Shown here one piece after another: positions 1 to 12,045 of a DNA stretch of 64,000 nt. The notes below the pieces were generated by a model. That model was not told the DNA's origin. It saw only the letters and a list, made by a program, of their open reading frames with translations, and searched no databases. How positions within the stretch are numbered: position 1 is the first letter of the stretch; each line of letters begins with the position of its first letter. The position numbers and the translations under genes are program-made. Origin of the DNA: Euryodendron excelsum (Eukaryota > Streptophyta > Magnoliopsida > Ericales > Pentaphylacaceae); NCBI GenBank assembly GCA_033060915.1, contig CM065394.1, forward strand, positions 35,176,001 to 35,240,000. The letters are read 5' to 3'.

Positions 1-415
1 ATTTGTCAAAGGAGCTATCCCCCAAAGGTATCTCTTACTCTGAATCTCAAACACTGTCATTTAAATTCCATTTGAATTGGTTTGGCAAAGTACAAAACTG
101 CCAAGGATATTATATGAAAATAAGATACATTTTAAGAAAAAAAAAATTCTACAATTTTCAATCCCTTTTCAAATGTAATCATTCTTTCAACAATCTCGAA
201 GTAACAACATTCACATAAATACATGAAGGCAAGAGGACAAGAAACTTATCTAGCATAAGTTCATTGAGAAGCACTGCTACCAGCAGGAAGTTTTACAAAC
301 AACTCCAGGCAGGAAATCAAGGACATAAATATCACATTTTAGTGATAGGGTCTGATTAATATAGTCTTTATCATCTAATTTCCACTCTTCTAGAGTCCAA
401 GACCCATCCCACAAC

Positions 416-780
416 CAAGGAACAAAATTTCCATTTGTTTCCCTCGAAACGGCCGAAACGTTTCTGTTTCCAAAGAGACCTAAACGAAACATTAGTGGAA
501 TAACGAAACATCATTATTTCCATAAAACCACACCGGAACATAGAAAAATTTGCACCAAAACACAATGCTATATGCCGAAACAATAAGTTGTGTTAACGAG
601 AATTTAAAACTTTTTCTAAATGTTGTACAATTTTCATTAAAAAAAAATACAAAAGATTGTACTTTACTATTTTAATATTTGTCATTTTTGAAATGTTTCC
701 CAAATATCCCGAAACATTCCAAAACGTTTCCGTTTCCAAGCCAACAGAAATGACCTCTCGAAACGAAATTTTGATCCTTG
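416..780. mobile_element. hAT-type MITE, copy 1
   Basis: A 365 bp non-coding element with terminal inverted repeats: the left end reads CAAGGAACAAAATTTC and the right end, reverse complemented, reads CAAGGATCAAAATTTC (15/16 match). It is flanked by a perfect 8-bp direct repeat CCCACAAC at 408-415 and 781-788, the target-site duplication size of the hAT superfamily. The interior is rich in GAAACG/CGTTTC words. A second copy lies at 3903-4266. There is no transposase ORF, so it is non-autonomous. Confidence 0.85.
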
Positions 781-1523
781 CCCACAACATGGTCGAAAAG
801 AACTTAGGCATCACCATATGTGTTTCATAATTTTTACCAAATTCATGTTAGCATCCATGATCATTCACTTCCTTAAGTAGGAAGGTTTGCACACACCTCT
901 AATGGAGAAGATCAATTACTACCAATAGTAGTTATTATCAAAACACTGATTAACATAGCCTATATTAACCAAATTTCCCTGATACAAATCCCAAAAAATC
1001 TCCATATCAGATTAAAAAAACCAGGCATTGCAAAAACCTGTCACCACAAGCCATCGATAGATACCTTGAACCAAGAGAACTGCTAACTCCAATGTCTACA
1101 ACAGTTAGATTTTCTATAATGTCCTTGTCTCCTAAAACTTGAGTATACTCCTAGTCACCTTCCAAGACCTAGATCAATCATTAGTCGCCTTCCAAGACCT
1201 ACAAAGACATACATGAAGACAAAGAAAAGAAAAATGTGAAGTCTGGCTGCAATTAATTCAAACTTGGATCCAACGGTCAGATTTTTTATCTATCACATCC
1301 TGGTCAAATGCTTCGTTTTGGATCCAAAGGAAGGGTATTCTGACATTAAATGCAAGTCAGATAACAAAAACCAAAAAATCTCCATGGCTGAGGACCACCA
1401 CAACTTACTTTTTCTGACCTCTCTCTCTTGGCCTTCCTCTCTCATGAACAACTTTAGATGGCCACCACCAAGCCACCCCACCCGTGGTGACCCCTGGATC
1501 ACGCAACCCACATTCTTTCTAAA

Positions 1524-1527
<4 letters not shown>

Positions 1528-1583
<56 letters not shown>
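1528..1583. repeat. (CT)n microsatellite
   Basis: About 28 uninterrupted CT units inside a wider pyrimidine-rich stretch (about 1420-1840) with further short CTCTCT runs. The open frames across it on both strands are Ser-Leu or Arg-Glu low-complexity artefacts and not genes. Confidence 0.95.
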
Positions 1584-1584
<1 letters not shown>

Positions 1585-2713
1585 GCCCACCATCTCCTTC
1601 CTCTTTCACCACAGTCCCTCACTCTATACAACTATACCCGTGGTCACATGGACACAACTAGGGCTACACTATCAGCCATGCTTGGCCACCACTTCCTCAC
1701 TCTTACAACCACAGCTGCCATCGTGGCAAGCCCCTCTCTCTAAACCTCTCTCTCTAGAGACCTATCCAAGCACCTCTCTCTCTCTAAGAGCCTCACTCTT
1801 TCTCTCCCTAAAAACCTCGCTCTCTCTCTCTTTCTAAGAATATTTATGGCCGAAACCACTACTGCAAACCATTGCCCCCTTCTCAGCCAACCTATCTATA
1901 TAATTAAGTTAACTCCTAATTGATTGCTGCTTTTGCATTCAATTAGCAATACTAATATATTATTTCTTCTTTCACTTAGTCTATTGCAAGTATTTTTTTG
2001 GTTCATTTATTTTTTATTTAGGCTCTTTATTGATAAAGTACCTTTGGTTATTTTTTGTATGGTTCGAATTTTTTGTCGAATTTTTGCAGATGTTGTGGGT
2101 TAAAGTGTTTGTTTGGGTTGGTAATAATTTGGGATCAAAGTTCACAACTTAATTCTTGCTGGATTGTATGTTTGTATTTATGTACATGAAAGTATGCACG
2201 CACAGTCATGTTGGGTTTAATGAATATGGATTGTATGTTTCCTGCTTTTAAATTCTGTTATTCAATTTTTTTTTCTTACCAGAATTGTTTTTTCTGTGAT
2301 TATGTGTTGTGATTACTGTAACTGGGTGTAAAGTTTTGAATAGCCTTTGGTTGGGTCACAAAAATCAATTTTAAAGTATCATTAAAACAAAAAATGAAAT
2401 AGTGAAGTTTTAGAGTAATTCACTTGGATCTATTATAAAACAGTTTTAATAATGGAATGATTGTCCCTATTGCATTTGATTTAAGTCACTTGGTATTGAA
2501 CTCAAATAGGACTCCTACGAAGAAAAAAAATTAACAAATAAAGGGACTACTAAATGCATGCATATTTGAATTTTATAAATTTTGTTAAAAGTGCCGTAGG
2601 CACAGTTTTTTTTTTTTTTTTTTTGATAAATACCGGAGGCGCAGGTTATTTCTGGTCTATATACATTTCAGATTGTTTTTTTGAAAAATGCCAGTCAAAT
2701 ACATTTACATCCA

Positions 2714-2975
2714 ATGGCCAGGAACATGTTTTTTCCTTCAATGGACGGTTTAGATCAGTTTTTATCTTCTCTCTCCACAGGTGGGTTTTTGAGATGTGTC
2801 AGAGACAATTGCATAGAACGGCTGAAAATTTGTTGCTTTGAACCAAGGGCTGAGATCACTTTTTCAACCCATTTTCCACGGTCAAAGTTGACAAATGAGA
2901 ATGTCTCTAATGGCCAGGAACCTATTTTTTCCTCCAACAGACGGCTAAGATTCTTTTTCACCTCAACTGTCCACC
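2714..2975. repeat. Diverged tandem duplication (about 195 bp period)
   Basis: Two segments, starting at about 2714 and 2909, share AATGGCCAGGAAC, then TTTTTTCC, then a GACGG word and a TTTTT-rich tail, at roughly 75% identity by eye. No coding sense was recognised. The segment lies in the presumed long intron of NAA15. Confidence 0.4.
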
Positions 2976-3902
2976 ACCAATTCCCGCCCAAATGTGTAAC
3001 ATCTCACACCAGATTTTTCACAGCTCCCAAGGACCCAATGTCTCTCTGCTTCTCACCTACCACCTACAGACATCGCTCCAAAGTCCCACCTACCAGTCTT
3101 TAGTACACATTCAAAACCCATCCCTTGCCAGGAAATACAACCCTAGCCATTTCTCACTGATATGCTCCCTCAAAACACCAGATGTCTCCGTTGCGGGTCA
3201 CCGCCGTTTCCACCGGTCAACTTTGTTTCCAGTAGAGTTACCTCTTGACCCACTATGGCAGCAACTCTTCTCCACTGCCTCCGATCAACCTCTCCCTCTT
3301 GGTAATCATCTGATCCTTTGCTTTGTTTAGTTTTATATATATTTGCAACCTGTAGTTCTCTCTCTCATGGCAAAAGAGAAGGATTTTTATTTATGGATCC
3401 ATTCACTACACAAGAAGCACCTCTGAGGTACCTTCGCCAATGCGTTTCGCCTATACAATGTATTTGGTGTTGATTTTTTATTTACTTCTCTTTTTTTTTT
3501 TGGTTGGTTGCAGGTGTAGCAAAAGGTAGAGAGTTGGATGCTAAACCATAATATAGACATATGTCTTTTGGTATGTCATGACTCATGAGCCTTCTCCTGG
3601 ACAGGTAATGAAAAACCATTTATTTTTTCACATTTTTCTTCTATTCCTTTTTTTTTCCTTCTAGGAAGGGATTGGTAAAGTTAGGAGCTTAATATTTTGA
3701 GGGGAGGTGTCAAAATGAAAATGTTGATTTTGCTAATAGCTTAAGCTAACTAACTCTACTAGAAATGCTTCAACAAAATTTTAGAAAGATTGGGACGATG
3801 ACAATGAATTTGAGATTTGGCAAGTGCTAACTCTATAATAAGGTAATATACACAAATTTGAGTTCAAACAGTTCGTTCATACAGTTTTTGTATGTGTTAT
3901 TG

Positions 3903-4266
3903 CAAGGAATAAAATTTCCATTCGTTTCCATAGAAACGGCTGAAACGTTTCCGTTTCCTAAGAGACCGAAACAAAACACTAGTGGAATAACTAAACTCTA
4001 TTATTTACATCAAAACACATTGGAATATAAAAAAATGCACCAAAATACAACGCTATATACCAAAACAATAAGTTGTATCAAAGCGAATTCAAGATTTTTC
4101 ATAAATATTTGTACAATTTTTATTGAGAAAAATAGCAAAGATTGTATTTCATTCTATTAATATTTGTTGCTTTTGAAATGTTTTGGAAACATCTCGAAAT
4201 GTTTCGGAAACATTTCCATTTCCGAGTCCACCGAAACTACCCGTCCAAACAAAATTTTGATCCTTG
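3903..4266. mobile_element. hAT-type MITE, copy 2
   Basis: A diverged copy of the element at 416-780, same orientation, 364 bp. It starts CAAGGAATAAAATTTCC and ends AAAATTTTGATCCTTG, so the inverted termini are preserved. Flanks carry a 7-bp direct repeat GTTATTG (3896-3902 and 4267-4273), consistent with an 8-bp duplication that has lost or changed one base. Most substitutions between copies look like transitions, suggesting an old insertion. Confidence 0.75.
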
Positions 4267-5259
4267 GTTATTGGAGGTGTATTGGTTGGATGGTGCTCAA
4301 TATAGCCCCCAAAGGATAGTGTACTCCAATTGTTTGAAGAAGGTCCTCTGTTATCTTGGGCAAAGCCAATGTTTTAATTGGATTCAAAACTCCCAGCAGA
4401 CTTAATCATCAAACCTCTCCCAGCAGACCACTACCAGTAGATTTAACCAGAGCCACTACACAGGTTAAATTTTTCTTTATTTTTTTTCTTTTTTCTTTTT
4501 CTTTCGCAGTAGCACAAGTTAATTGTTTAACTGCTTAGCTTAGTAACCTGGTTGGCAAAAGAGGAGTGCGTCACTGTCATCTTTGTACTTCGGCCTTTAA
4601 TAGGAGTTAGTATGGGGGATGGGATGGGACTGAATTAGGGAAAACGTATGCAACATTTTCTTTATTTTTGAAACTGCAGCCATATGTACTGAAATTGTAA
4701 TTAAAACAGACGGTGGAGCTGAATGGAACTGAATGGGATGATAAATATTTAAAATTTAGTGACATGAGGGTGTTGATTCCCCATAGGAAATAATATACGT
4801 GATTACATTTTATCACATAGCATTTGAAACATTTCTTTATCATTAATACTATAATTTGCAGTATCATATTTTTTCTTTGTTTGGTTTATATCAGTTTTAG
4901 AATTTCTTAAAAGTCAATTCTTCCCCTTTTCCGTTTTCTAATGCATGTTTGCATTCTAGAATACAGAAGTTAAATGTTTCTGCTATCTTCTAGATAATTT
5001 ATAGGGCTTTATTCATTGGTGTACTTTGGGGTCTCAATTTTTTTTTACCCTCTAACTATGGCTTTCACTTTTCAGGATAATGAGAGCTCAAGGAGGCAAA
5101 AAGAGACAGAAGCTTATATGTGGAGTTAAGAGATCGAAGCTGCTTGCATAATAAACACTTTTTTTTGGGCTAACCATTCACACGCAATGATATACTGATA
5201 CAGATCAAAAACCGTTATCTCATAACTCAAATGGTAATCACTACTAAATCTCTATAGAT

Positions 5260-5312
5260 TTAGATTTTGTTGGGAGTGCCGTAGGCGCGGGTTATCCCTA
5301 GTATATAATATA
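5260..5312. repeat. Short dispersed repeat shared with 2580-2670
   Basis: The words AGTGCCGTAGGCGCGGGTTA and then TCCCTAGTATATA here are echoed at 2590-2665 (AGTGCCGTAGGCACAG, a long T-run, then GGAGGCGCAGGTTATTTC and TGGTCTATATA). They look like fragments of one dispersed family, possibly SINE-derived because an A-box-like ACTCAAATGGTAATC precedes this copy. No target duplication was found. Confidence 0.3.
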
Positions 5313-6212
5313 AACACTCTGAAGGCACTCTTGAACCCAAGACTTTTGAGAATTGACGCTCTTCTGCTCCCGCACCCGGTCTATTTTCTTAGTATCACTT
5401 TTCAAAAATACAAGATGTTGGTCTATTGAAATACAAAGGGGGAAGGAAAAATCCAGGGAACCAACTTTGGAAGAAGAAAAAGACTAACAAATCCCGATGA
5501 AAGAGATTTAATCTGTCAAAGGTTCTTCTTTCCCTCCTATCTTAATGATTGGACCAGTCTCTCAATCCATATCAGCTCTTGTACTTACAACTTTATCAAA
5601 AGTCATACCTTCTCCCAATGTCCATCCCCAATGCCTAACAAGGGAAGAAAGATCGCATAATGTTCAGTTGATTTTTCTTCTCTACCAAGAAAATAGATTA
5701 AACCCAATTCATATCATTAGAATTCTATCCAGGACAAAACAGTTGTACAATGGTTGAGATATTTTGGCCTGATAGGTTTGAGCACGTACTCTGCCTGCCC
5801 ACACCAAGGACTTAGATTAAAAACTAAAAAAACAAAGACTTAATCTACCCATCTTCCCCAGTTATGTTAATATTAAAGCAAAGCTCAGTACTGAAAGGAA
5901 TTTCCTTTCATTTGATAAGCAACTTGCTTTTATGGTTTCAATGTATGACATCCATTTATTATTTCTCACCAATCATAATAGTCCCAAACGAAGACGATAA
6001 ACAGAGTGTTTTAAACTGCAACCGAAATTTCAGTAGTTCAATTCAACGCTCTTTGCATATGAAAGGGGGGGAAGAGAACCTCGTTACTACAAAGAAGAAA
6101 TTCAATCTAACAGAATATGTCTAATCCCAGCATAAAAAGAAGCTTAAGTGACAATACAGCTACTCAATCATTCACAAGCCTACCACATAAAATTGCATGA
6201 AGTTTCACCCAC

Positions 6213-7865
6213 CTCCATGATCTGGAAACTTTTTCAATATAGCATCTGCCGCCTTCAAGCCCTTCTTATACTGCTTGGTTTCATATGATTTCTGCAGGAA
6301 TTAACAAATATGTTCCATTTAGCAGTAGAATTTTGTAATCCATAATGTCTACCACAACTGCAATAAAAAAAGACGATAATAAACAAGCTCATACTGAATC
6401 AATTAAAGAGTAATAGCATCACTAAACTTTTACTCAGCTCCAAATAGTTAATTTACATATAGTGATTTGCAATTAACCACCCCTTCCCAAACTTCTGTGG
6501 ACCTCGCTTCCTATATTTAATTGTTGATGGAACTGCAGAAGCTCTTTCCTTCGCACCTCTCTAGAACAATAAATATATTTTAAAAACTTTTAAAAATTAT
6601 ACCAGAATGTTACTTTCTGGATGAAGGCAACAGAGGAATCGCATGGGAAAAAAATAATATCAGGTGGGTTGAAAAGAGTAAAAACCCTTCATATCATTTT
6701 AGCCATACACACCAGTAATATGCCAACATCACATATAAAACAATATCACAACAGAGGTGCTCCAATAGTTCAAAACCCTTTATCCTGCAATGCTGGTGTA
6801 GGCTATTTGGATGATAGATTGCAGAAAGTTTTGCTGGTATAAGTCAAAATATCCTGCGGGAAAGTTGGCAGCCCATTGTACCACTTAGGACATCACACCC
6901 TTTTTTGTGGTTCAATGAAGGTAACAGCCATGCACCAAGATCATCACCTCTGCTGTCTATTAAGAGAAAAGACAAGCCCTATAATGTTTTCTTTTACATG
7001 GTGCAGAAAAAGGAAGACTAACATAGAAGGTAGATATGGCATCCAACATCAAAAACTTAAACGTGTAGGGATAAAAAAACATAATATGTCAGCATTATGT
7101 AACCAGAGTCGTCCTTACATGAGCGAAAATATATAACCACAGTCCACGCATAATACGTATAATGATATAATACCAACATGCATATGGGATAAAGGCAAAA
7201 AGGAACAATTCCTACTTCAATAATACTCGTAACTAAATAGCCCCATCAAGGCAATTAAGTATTCTAATAGACCTATATCCCACAACTAAATTAGAACCAA
7301 AGTCACTTTGCAATCGACATAAAGTAGTTCTTACAGATATTTTCAGTAAAACATAACAAACTTTATTCCCATGTGGTAGGAAACAGTCTTTATAGTGAAG
7401 TACAGGGACAATCTTATCACCTCTGTTCAGTTAGATTACCTGTACATTCATACATCTTTGCACTTAAAAATCTATTATTTCCGTAGAAAAGTTTTTTACT
7501 GCTTCAGAAGCAGCAGCTTAGTTTCAGAAGCAGATGGGCATTAAATGAATAAATTAACACCCTTAAATAACTTTTCACCCTAAAATCCAAAGTCTTCGTA
7601 GTAAACACATGCTAAACACTCAAAGAACACCATGCTTATAATCCATATACAGTAAACTGAGAAAATTAAACAATCATTACCAGAACAACATCTAGGGTTA
7701 TAATGATAAAAAGCCAGCGACACTGAATGAGAGAGTTATTGAACTTCGACCCTATTATGATAATTGCATAGATTGAACAGCACAGAAAGATAGAGAGAGA
7801 ATCGGAAAGCTTACGACGATCACTTTGAAGAGGTTGGCCTCTTTGGGAGGAAGCGAAGCACCCAT
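6213..7865 (-). CDS. NAA15: N-alpha-acetyltransferase 15, NatA auxiliary subunit (5' end, exons 1-2 only)
   Basis: NAA15 is the TPR-rich scaffold that anchors the NatA catalytic subunit NAA10 to ribosomes for co-translational N-terminal acetylation. Exon 1 (7865-7815) reads MGASLPPKEANLFKVIV and ends at a GTAAGC donor. Exon 2 (6291-6213) follows a TGCAG acceptor, reads KSYETKQYKKGLKAADAI then LKKFPDHG, and ends with one leftover base at a GTGGGT donor. The phases join cleanly. The ATG at 7865 is chosen because MGASLPPKEANLFK is the near-invariant N-terminus of plant NAA15. The protein is normally about 900 aa, so only the first 43 or so residues are here. Exon 3 (expected to begin E-T-L-S-M-K-G) was not found between 1 and 6212, so the gene probably continues beyond the left edge through an intron longer than 6 kb. 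A 5' fragment left by duplication is the alternative. Known: family identity. Inferred: that it is intact. Confidence 0.85.
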
Positions 7866-8201
7866 TATTGCAGACAAAAGTTATACAGAGGGAGAGAGAA
7901 GCCGGAGTGAGAAAGTTGGGGATTGAGGTATGGGAAGTCTTTTCAAGGGTTGCGCGAGGAGAGAGAGAAAGAGAGTTGAGAATGGTGGCGTTTATCTGCT
8001 GCAACCCTACTGAGATCAAAGAACTAGAAGCGCAAGCGAAGTATAGACAAATGTGGAAAACTCGGGAGGGTACATTGGTAATTTAAAATATGTTGGCAGC
8101 CACTGTTCATTGTTGTCTTCCCAATTTAAAGGCCATGTGTTAAAAAATTTTGGATTTTTTCTCCTACACTTGATTGCTAAATTTTTTGCACTATTTACTT
8201 A

Positions 8202-8976
8202 TTTTTTTTGGTAAATAATCATTTAATCTTTCTAATTTTGCCAAAATTGTCAATATATTTCTAACTTTGATTTCTTTTTTTAAACCCTCCAACTTTTAAA
8301 AATAAATTAATGTGGTCCAACTTTTTAAAATAAGTAAATAAATTACATATTAATTATATTTTGGCCTTCTAAACTATAACATAATATTATTTTACTCTCA
8401 TTCAACTAAAAATAATTACATTTTCACCATCATAGAATTTTAAAATAAAAATTTATTTGGTCAAAGTTTTATATTAATCTCTAAAACAAGTAGAAATAAA
8501 TAATTTCATACTTATGAAATGTTATAAATTATCTCAAAATGTCGTGCCTAAGAAAATGACCATAATAAAATCTTTCTTTTGTGTACTACCAATTATCAAC
8601 CCTGACAAATAATAAGAAAATTTTTAAAACTACACATTTGTTAACCAAGAACAAAGAAATGTTACACTATATCTAATCAGAAATGCTAAATTTTTTATTT
8701 TGTTTTTTTAATAGCATTAATATGAATTTAAATTTTCATAATTTAGAGATAAAATGTAACGACTTTTAGTTTAAATAGTAAAGTTTAACTAAATCATAAT
8801 TAAGGGGTCAAATTATAATTAATTTTTTATTTTTTTAACTTATTTTAAAATAAGAGGCCACTTTGACTTTCTTTTAGAAGTTTGATGACCAAAATAGAAA
8901 AAATCAAAATTCATGAATGACATTAAAATATGAAGCAAAGTTGAAGGGATAAAATGATTATTTACTCTTTTTTTTC
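8202..8976. mobile_element. Long fold-back (MITE-like) element
   Basis: The left end (TTTTTTTTGGTAAATAATCA, then TTTAATC) is an inverted match to the right end (TGATTATTTACTCTTTTTTTTC read on the other strand), followed by degenerate 'cannot exceed the A/T background' words such as CTAATTTTGCC versus CAACTTTGC. Its length of about 775 bp and lack of ORFs fit a non-autonomous DNA transposon. The superfamily is unassigned because no clear target duplication is visible. It lies upstream of NAA15. Confidence 0.5.
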
Positions 8977-9556
8977 TTTGGTTGGTTTGGAAGAAAGTTG
9001 AGAGAAAGTTAAGGGGAAATATTAAAATTTATTGTACCTTTAAGCAACTATTTGAATACTTTTTCTTCAATTACTTTTGAGTTATTAAGTTATTCGCTGT
9101 TATGCTGCAAGAAAATTAAAATATTTGTATTTTCTCAACAAAAATTTGATTATATCAACCAATTTCTTTAACGATATACCAATTGCAATTTTTTCAATAC
9201 ATTTTTAATCTTATTGCAATATTGAAGTTATTTCCAAAGTTGCAATGGAATATTCTGATTGGTTCTGAGTGTTAACGTGTAGTGCTAATTTCTACTAAAA
9301 TTGTGAATAAGCCCTATTTTATTGTAGCACCTATCAAATCTTATCATGTTAATACACTCTGGAACTACAGTTCTTATTAGTTAATTGACAATGTAATGGT
9401 TATTTGGACTTGTCACACAAGAGTGTATGTATAGTATATATGCATAATTTTAAGATTTATTAATCATAATTAGAATAAAGGTTCAAAGTTGATATACAAA
9501 TATGTATGATATTAAGTCATGTATGAGATCACACATCACACCATTATAGAATCGCA

Positions 9557-9742
9557 AGAGTGTTTAGATGTAACTTATTTAATAGTTTATGACTTATACT
9601 TATGACTTTTTTGAAATGTGTTTGGGTGAGTGGATTAAAAAAATAATTTATGTATAATTACGTTTTTTGAAAAAAAATTATTTTTAGAGATGACTTTTTA
9701 AAAATAACTTATAGCTTATAAGTTATCATGCCAAACACTCCC
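9557..9742. mobile_element. Short fold-back MITE
   Basis: The termini are an imperfect inverted repeat: AGAGTGTTTAGATGTAACTT at left, and GGAGTGTTTGGCATGATAAC at right (reverse complement), both running into ACTTATA-rich arms. About 186 bp, AT-rich, non-coding, with strong hairpin potential. Confidence 0.55.
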
Positions 9743-10149
9743 TAAATACAATAAGCCGTGGTATAAATATTTTAGCATTGAATTTCATTACTTTTGGTAT
9801 ACGGCTTTCGGCGTGGAAAATATTTTACAATTCAAATTGTCAAGAAAATAAAAGTATAAAAATTATGAAGTTCAACAATTTGATATATGTACATATAGAT
9901 GTGTATACAATCTTTAGAAGATAAAAGCCTTTATACTCTTTAACGAAGCTTTTGAATTGAAATTAGTTTTCAAAACTACAGCCTTAAAAATCTTCATGGC
10001 AATCTCTACTCTTCATGGAATAGTAGGTAAACTCAGTGATTTTTTTCATAACACTAGCTAACAGTGTGCTACTAAAGTTTATTTTGAAATTTTGATTAGT
10101 CTTAAAACATATTCAAATTTAGCTTGGTTATTTAGCCATGAGTAAATTT

Positions 10150-10331
10150 TTTTCCTTTTTTTTTGAGAAATTACAATAAACAATATATATTTACAACCTA
10201 GAGAGAGGGAGAATGAAAGTTTCTAGGTGCAAGTCTAGAGGATAAAGAAAATGGCAAGTGCCAAGAATCAAACCTGTGACACGAGCTGAGCAAATAAAGT
10301 CCCTTACCAACTGGGACAGTCCTGTAAGCTC
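10150..10331 (-). mobile_element. tRNA-derived SINE
   Basis: On the minus strand the element begins at about 10331, carries an A-box-like CCAGTTGGTAAGGGAC and a B-box-like GGTTTGATTCTTGG, and ends in an A-rich tail (the T-rich run at about 10150-10164 on the plus strand). It is flanked by a near-perfect 10-bp duplication, GAGTAAATTT at 10140-10149 and GAGTGAATTT at 10332-10341. Length, pol III boxes, tail and duplication together fit a SINE. The family name is unknown. Confidence 0.7.
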
Positions 10332-12004
10332 GAGTGAATTTATAATAAAGCCAATTCCAAAAAACAAAAAACTGGTTTTTATAATCCCATAATGCTTTAG
10401 AGTTTTTAATAGACCAAATATCAAATAATGTTTAAGTTTAACTTGCTTATAATGTGTGACAAAATAAAATATTTTTTAGCAACGCAATATAGTCTCAAAT
10501 AGGGAGTTTGTGGTCCGATATTACAGCCACATTTTGTTTTGCAGAATAAGACCAGAGGAATCAGAAGATTCCAGAATAATTAATGTCGGCATTACAAATC
10601 TATACAGAATAACTTTGTAATTTGGTCTCCAAATTTTAGATTGATTATACGACCCTGGACCGAATAAAATGTGTTATTTGAATTGCTTATCTGACCTTAT
10701 AATTACATGTGAAATAAGGTTGCATACAGAATTAGTAATCTAATTTTACAAAACAAATTCGCGTATAGGGATAACAAAATAACCCGATATCTTGGGTTCT
10801 TATTGGGGATGAGTATGAGGTAATACTAATTGGGACAGGACGGATTTGAGGACAAGGTGTAATAACCCGTCCCATTTTAAACCCACCCCGTTTATATATA
10901 TATATATATATTTAGTTTTTTTTATGTGCACATATTTTATTAAAATTTGATTATTGTGATATTTTTTTTCTTATTTTTGTATTTTATCTCTTGCTTCTGC
11001 CTATGATGTATGTAAAAAAGTTATTAACATAAAAGAAGCGGGGCGAGGCGAGATAGGGATGGGGTAAGTGTCTCCTAACCCAAATTAGTCCATTTGTCAT
11101 CCCTACCCGCCTAGAGCAACAACCTATTTCATATTTGGGTGTTTAAAAAATAATCCATCCAAGTAGGGAGGGTAATGGATAGGGGCGGGGCAAAGGTTAA
11201 GATTAATTGAACATCCATCTCTGCATTCACCCCTGCCCCGCCTTTGCACCGAGTCCAACCCCAACCCCAAGCCTAATTTTTTATTTTTTATTTTTGATAC
11301 AAAGGAAACAAACAATACAAAGTAATAAAAGAAAATATAAAAAAAAACTAAGGTGTTAGGAATATTAACAGTATTGTGGTCTCCATTAGTAAGATGGAAT
11401 TAACCTCCAAATATTTTAGATTGCATATACATCAAAATGGTATTATTGTACTGTCAAAAAAAGCTAAAACCTAAATAACAAATTAAAAATTCATCCAATA
11501 AATAACATTAAAAAATTATTGAACATAAGTTAGGTATCAATCAACAAAAAGTTAAAAGCGGCCTATATAAAAAAATACTAAAAGCAGAAGAAACGGGATG
11601 GGAAGGGACGAGAAAAGAATTGTTCATTCCCGCCTCCATTCCCACATCTATCTAATAAAGTAGCTCAGTTTTTTGAAAATGTGTTAAAGACACAATTTGA
11701 TCTAAAGGTTGAGATTTGTTTTCATTTTAGTTCTACGGTTGAGATTCATTTTTAACCTCTCCCGAATCTTCAATCTCCCGCCTAACAAGGTGAAATGCCT
11801 AATTTATTCTTGCTTTTCGTATCTCTCAATAAAGATACTAACGGGTCTTTGCCAAACATCACATGACTATCTCTTTTCTCATTGCCATCACATTCCAAAC
11901 TCTCGAGACCAATTTGAAATTTCAAGTGAGACAGCTTTATTTCTCTCTCTAAACACACACCTTCCTATCTCTTAATAACTCTCTCTTTCTCTCTCTTAAT
12001 AAAC

Positions 12005-12045
<41 letters not shown>

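Noticed and set aside
765..788. 16-bp identity GATCCTTGCCCACAAC between the right end plus flank of MITE copy 1 and the plastid insertion near 52248
   Set aside because: In the first case it is the element end plus its target duplication; in the second it is the tRNA 3' end plus plastid flank. It is best read as coincidence.
1264..1743. 159-codon frame over the CT repeat
   Set aside because: Composed of Ser-Leu repeats from the microsatellite. No domain and no splice support; the antisense frame is equally open for the same reason.
3255..3305. MAATLLHCLRSTSPSW mini-frame with a possible GTAATC donor, resembling a transit-peptide first exon
   Set aside because: No following exon keeps a frame (the next plausible acceptor near 3513 leads to a stop within a few codons) and no homology is recognised.
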